A stretch of 64,000 nt of DNA, from the NCBI GenBank assembly GCA_019351895.1, contig JABBOH010000001.1:1-64000 (forward strand), read 5' to 3'. The notes beneath the pieces are model-generated. The model saw only the letters and a list, made by a program, of their open reading frames with translations. It ran no database searches and was not told the origin of the DNA. The DNA is from Pseudomonadota bacterium (lineage in GTDB: Bacteria; Pseudomonadota; Alphaproteobacteria; Acetobacterales; Acetobacteraceae). The position numbers and the translations under genes were made by a program. Below are positions 62,548-64,000 of this stretch, one piece after another (positions within the stretch are counted from its first letter, which is position 1; each line of letters starts with the position of its first letter).

Positions 62548-62835
62548 TCAGATATGCGCGGTTGTCGGAAAATGCAGCCCCGGCATCAGCAGGTTCACGA
62601 TCAGCAGGATGAGGAGGACGGTGATGAGAAAGCCGAAGACGCCACCGAGCAGCCGAACCGCACCGATGATCAGCATGATGGCCGCGATGATGAGGATGGC
62701 AGATTGCAGCTCGCCATGGATACCGGCGTCGGACAGGAGGCGCCGCAGCGCCGCCTCGATGACACCGATGACGGCCATGACCGCCGCCACAAGCCGCAGG
62801 ATCAGCGTAAGGATGAAGTCGATGGCGGATTGCAT
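62548..62835 (-). CDS. Small two-helix membrane protein
   Basis: 95 residues from an ATG with AAAGG seven bases upstream. Two or three strongly hydrophobic stretches (about 5-28, 45-63 and 65-85) and no polar catalytic motif; the C-terminus reads LMPGLHFPTTAHI. The longer open frame upstream is compositionally unlike the protein and has no family pattern. I do not recognise a family. A possible accessory to lrgAB, from position only. Confidence 0.65.
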   Translation of the reverse strand: MQSAIDFILTLILRLVAAVMAVIGVIEAALRRLLSDAGIHGELQSAILIIAAIMLIIGAVRLLGGVFGFLITVLLILLIVNLLMPGLHFPTTAHI

Positions 62836-63016
62836 GGCGTGCCTTTCAGTGGGTCGGCCGCGCCGGCGCGCCCGGTTCGGAGCTTCGGGATTAACTAGCG
62901 CTATCCGCAGCCTTGCCAAGCCTGCTCCGCCGCCCGCGAGAATCCGCTTGTCGCAAAATCGATTTACGGCCATGCTCAGTGCCAAGAACAAGACCCGGCC
63001 CGGGAGGGACAAGACT

Positions 63017-64000
63017 TTGGCCGATATCGTGCTCGTCGATCCGCTGCCGCGGACCCTCGACCTCATCATGGATCCGCCGACCCGCGCCCGGTTCGAGCGC
63101 CTGGGCGAACTCGTCATCTCCGAAGACCGGCCGATGCCGGACGAGACGGTCGAGCGTCTTCTGCCGGATACCGTCCTTGTCATCGGCCAGACGGCGCTGC
63201 CGAAAGCGCGCCTCGACAGGGCGCCGAAACTCCGCGCGATCTTCAATGTCGAGACCAACTTCCTGCCCAACATCGACTACGCCGCCTGCCAGTCGCGCGG
63301 CATCTGGGTGCTGAGCCCGGCCTCGGCCTTCGCGGCACCCGTGGCCGAAGCCGCGCTCGGCATGGCGATCGACCTCGCCCGCGGCATCACCACCGCCGAC
63401 CGCGCCATGCGCGCCGGCACTGAGGCTTATGGTCTCGCAGGCAACACCGAAACCTTCCGCTTTGCCGGCAGCACCGTCGGCCTCATCGGTTTCGGCGATC
63501 TCGGGCGGGAGTTCCGCCGCCTCATCATGCCGTTCGACAACAAGGTGCTGGTGCATGACCCCTGGCTGCCGGACGAGATCATCCGCCGCCATCATGCCGA
63601 GCCCGTAGGGCTCGACGATCTGCTTCGCCGCGCCCGGGTCGTCCTCATCTTCGCGACCGTCACCAGCGACAATCAGGGCTTCCTGGGCGCGCGCGAATTC
63701 GCTCTCATCCAGCCGGGTTCGGCCGTTCTGCTGATGAGCCGCGCGGGCGTCGTCGATTTCCCGGCCTTCCTCGACGCCGTGCGCCGCGGCCATATCCGTG
63801 CCGCGACGGACGTTTTCCCCGAGGAGCCGGTGCCCGCCGATGACCCGGTCCGGCGGATCCCCGGCCTGCTGCTTTCGGCCCACCGCACCGGCGGCACCGA
63901 GGACGCGCTCCACGCCGTCGGGCGGATGACGGTCGCGGACGCCGAACTCATCCTGCGCGGCCTGCCGCCGCAGCTCTGCCGCCGGGCCGATCCCGGTATC
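63017..64000 (+). CDS. D-2-hydroxyacid dehydrogenase (3' end cut by the window)
   Basis: 328 codons are visible, with the stop outside. D-isomer-specific hydroxyacid dehydrogenase, with FNVETNFLPNIDYAACQSRGI in the substrate half and GLIGFGDLGREF as the NAD Rossmann motif. The catalytic Arg is in LMSRAGVVDFPAFLDAV, the Glu in DVFPEEPVPADDP and the His in LSAHRTGGTEDA, so the triad is complete. The TTG at 63017 has GGAGG at about nine bases; an upstream in-frame ATG at 62972 has no ribosome site. The substrate is unknown. Confidence 0.88.
   Translation, partial: MADIVLVDPLPRTLDLIMDPPTRARFERLGELVISEDRPMPDETVERLLPDTVLVIGQTALPKARLDRAPKLRAIFNVETNFLPNIDYAACQSRGIWVLSPASAFAAPVAEAALGMAIDLARGITTADRAMRAGTEAYGLAGNTETFRFAGSTVGLIGFGDLGREFRRLIMPFDNKVLVHDPWLPDEIIRRHHAEPVGLDDLLRRARVVLIFATVTSDNQGFLGAREFALIQPGSAVLLMSRAGVVDFPAFLDAVRRGHIRAATDVFPEEPVPADDPVRRIPGLLLSAHRTGGTEDALHAVGRMTVADAELILRGLPPQLCRRADPGI

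Noticed and set aside
62548-63273. Long form of the small membrane protein gene (241 codons)
   Set aside because: The extra N-terminal part is Ser/Arg-rich without homology and overlaps the next gene's start; the ATG at 62835 has a ribosome site and gives a coherent membrane protein.
1-64000. CRISPR arrays, tRNA genes, IS elements or prophage
   Set aside because: No spaced direct repeats, cloverleaf-like segments, transposase or integrase motifs, or att-like duplications were seen; the only tandem repeat is the coding one at 3841-4014.

Overview
The window is high-GC, densely packed bacterial chromosome and looks alphaproteobacterial. The lptC-lptA-lptB-rpoN-hpf and rph-rdgB blocks point there, as do the many ATGA or TGATG gene overlaps. 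Intergenic T/A-rich palindromes hint at Rhodospirillales (Acetobacteraceae) or a neighbouring order, but nothing here fixes the genus. No rRNA, tRNA, IS element, phage gene or CRISPR array was seen. Both ends cut genes: a zinc alcohol dehydrogenase on the left and a 2-hydroxyacid dehydrogenase on the right.

Layout. 1-9.9 kb is mostly housekeeping: Zn-ADH, rdgB, rph, a GntR regulator, a small secreted repeat protein with a perfect terminator, cysH, hpf, rpoN and the Lpt genes. 10-16 kb holds a DHA2-type exporter, a hybrid histidine kinase whose membrane domain carries every ethylene-binding residue at plant ETR1 spacing, and a PIG-V-like mannosyltransferase with a coupled membrane protein. 16-19 kb holds gabD and an ACS-family MFS carrier. 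18.9-24.6 kb (minus strand) is a sugar operon: SDR, binding protein, two permeases, CutC, ROK kinase, and no ATPase.

24.7-28.9 kb (plus strand) is one tightly coupled operon: N-acyl-D-amino-acid deacylase, RidA, a D-threonine-aldolase-like PLP enzyme, then a nitrile-hydratase-family enzyme in three pieces (beta-N, beta-C, cobalt-type alpha). This resembles thiocyanate hydrolase more than ordinary two-subunit nitrile hydratase. 28.9-40.7 kb is acid-sugar catabolism: a LacI regulator with a visible operator over a TATAAT box, a Rbs/Rha-type ABC importer with two permeases, an SDR, an Asp/Glu-racemase-like protein, OtnC, LtnD, OtnK and a tartrate/D-malate dehydrogenase. This matches the tetronate route to dihydroxyacetone phosphate, but no OtnI isomerase is present.

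40.7-48.8 kb carries GFA, an exported alpha/beta hydrolase, a cupin, the methylcitrate cycle genes prpD-prpC-prpB, an aldo/keto reductase, a 2-keto-4-pentenoate-hydratase-like gene and a secreted protein. At 48.9 kb lies a 23-codon ORF whose leader is complementary to 18 nt of the 16S rRNA 3' region, followed by a terminator. 49-64 kb holds a sulfotransferase, rutA plus an amidase, opgD-opgH for periplasmic glucans, a BKACE enzyme, a DUF1003 protein, a GT39/83 glycosyltransferase, aspA, lrgA-lrgB and a small membrane protein.

Most promising leads: the ethylene-receptor-like kinase, the three-piece nitrile-hydratase operon, the anti-16S-leader mini-ORF, and a paired intergenic palindromic element at 37.3 and 57.5 kb.
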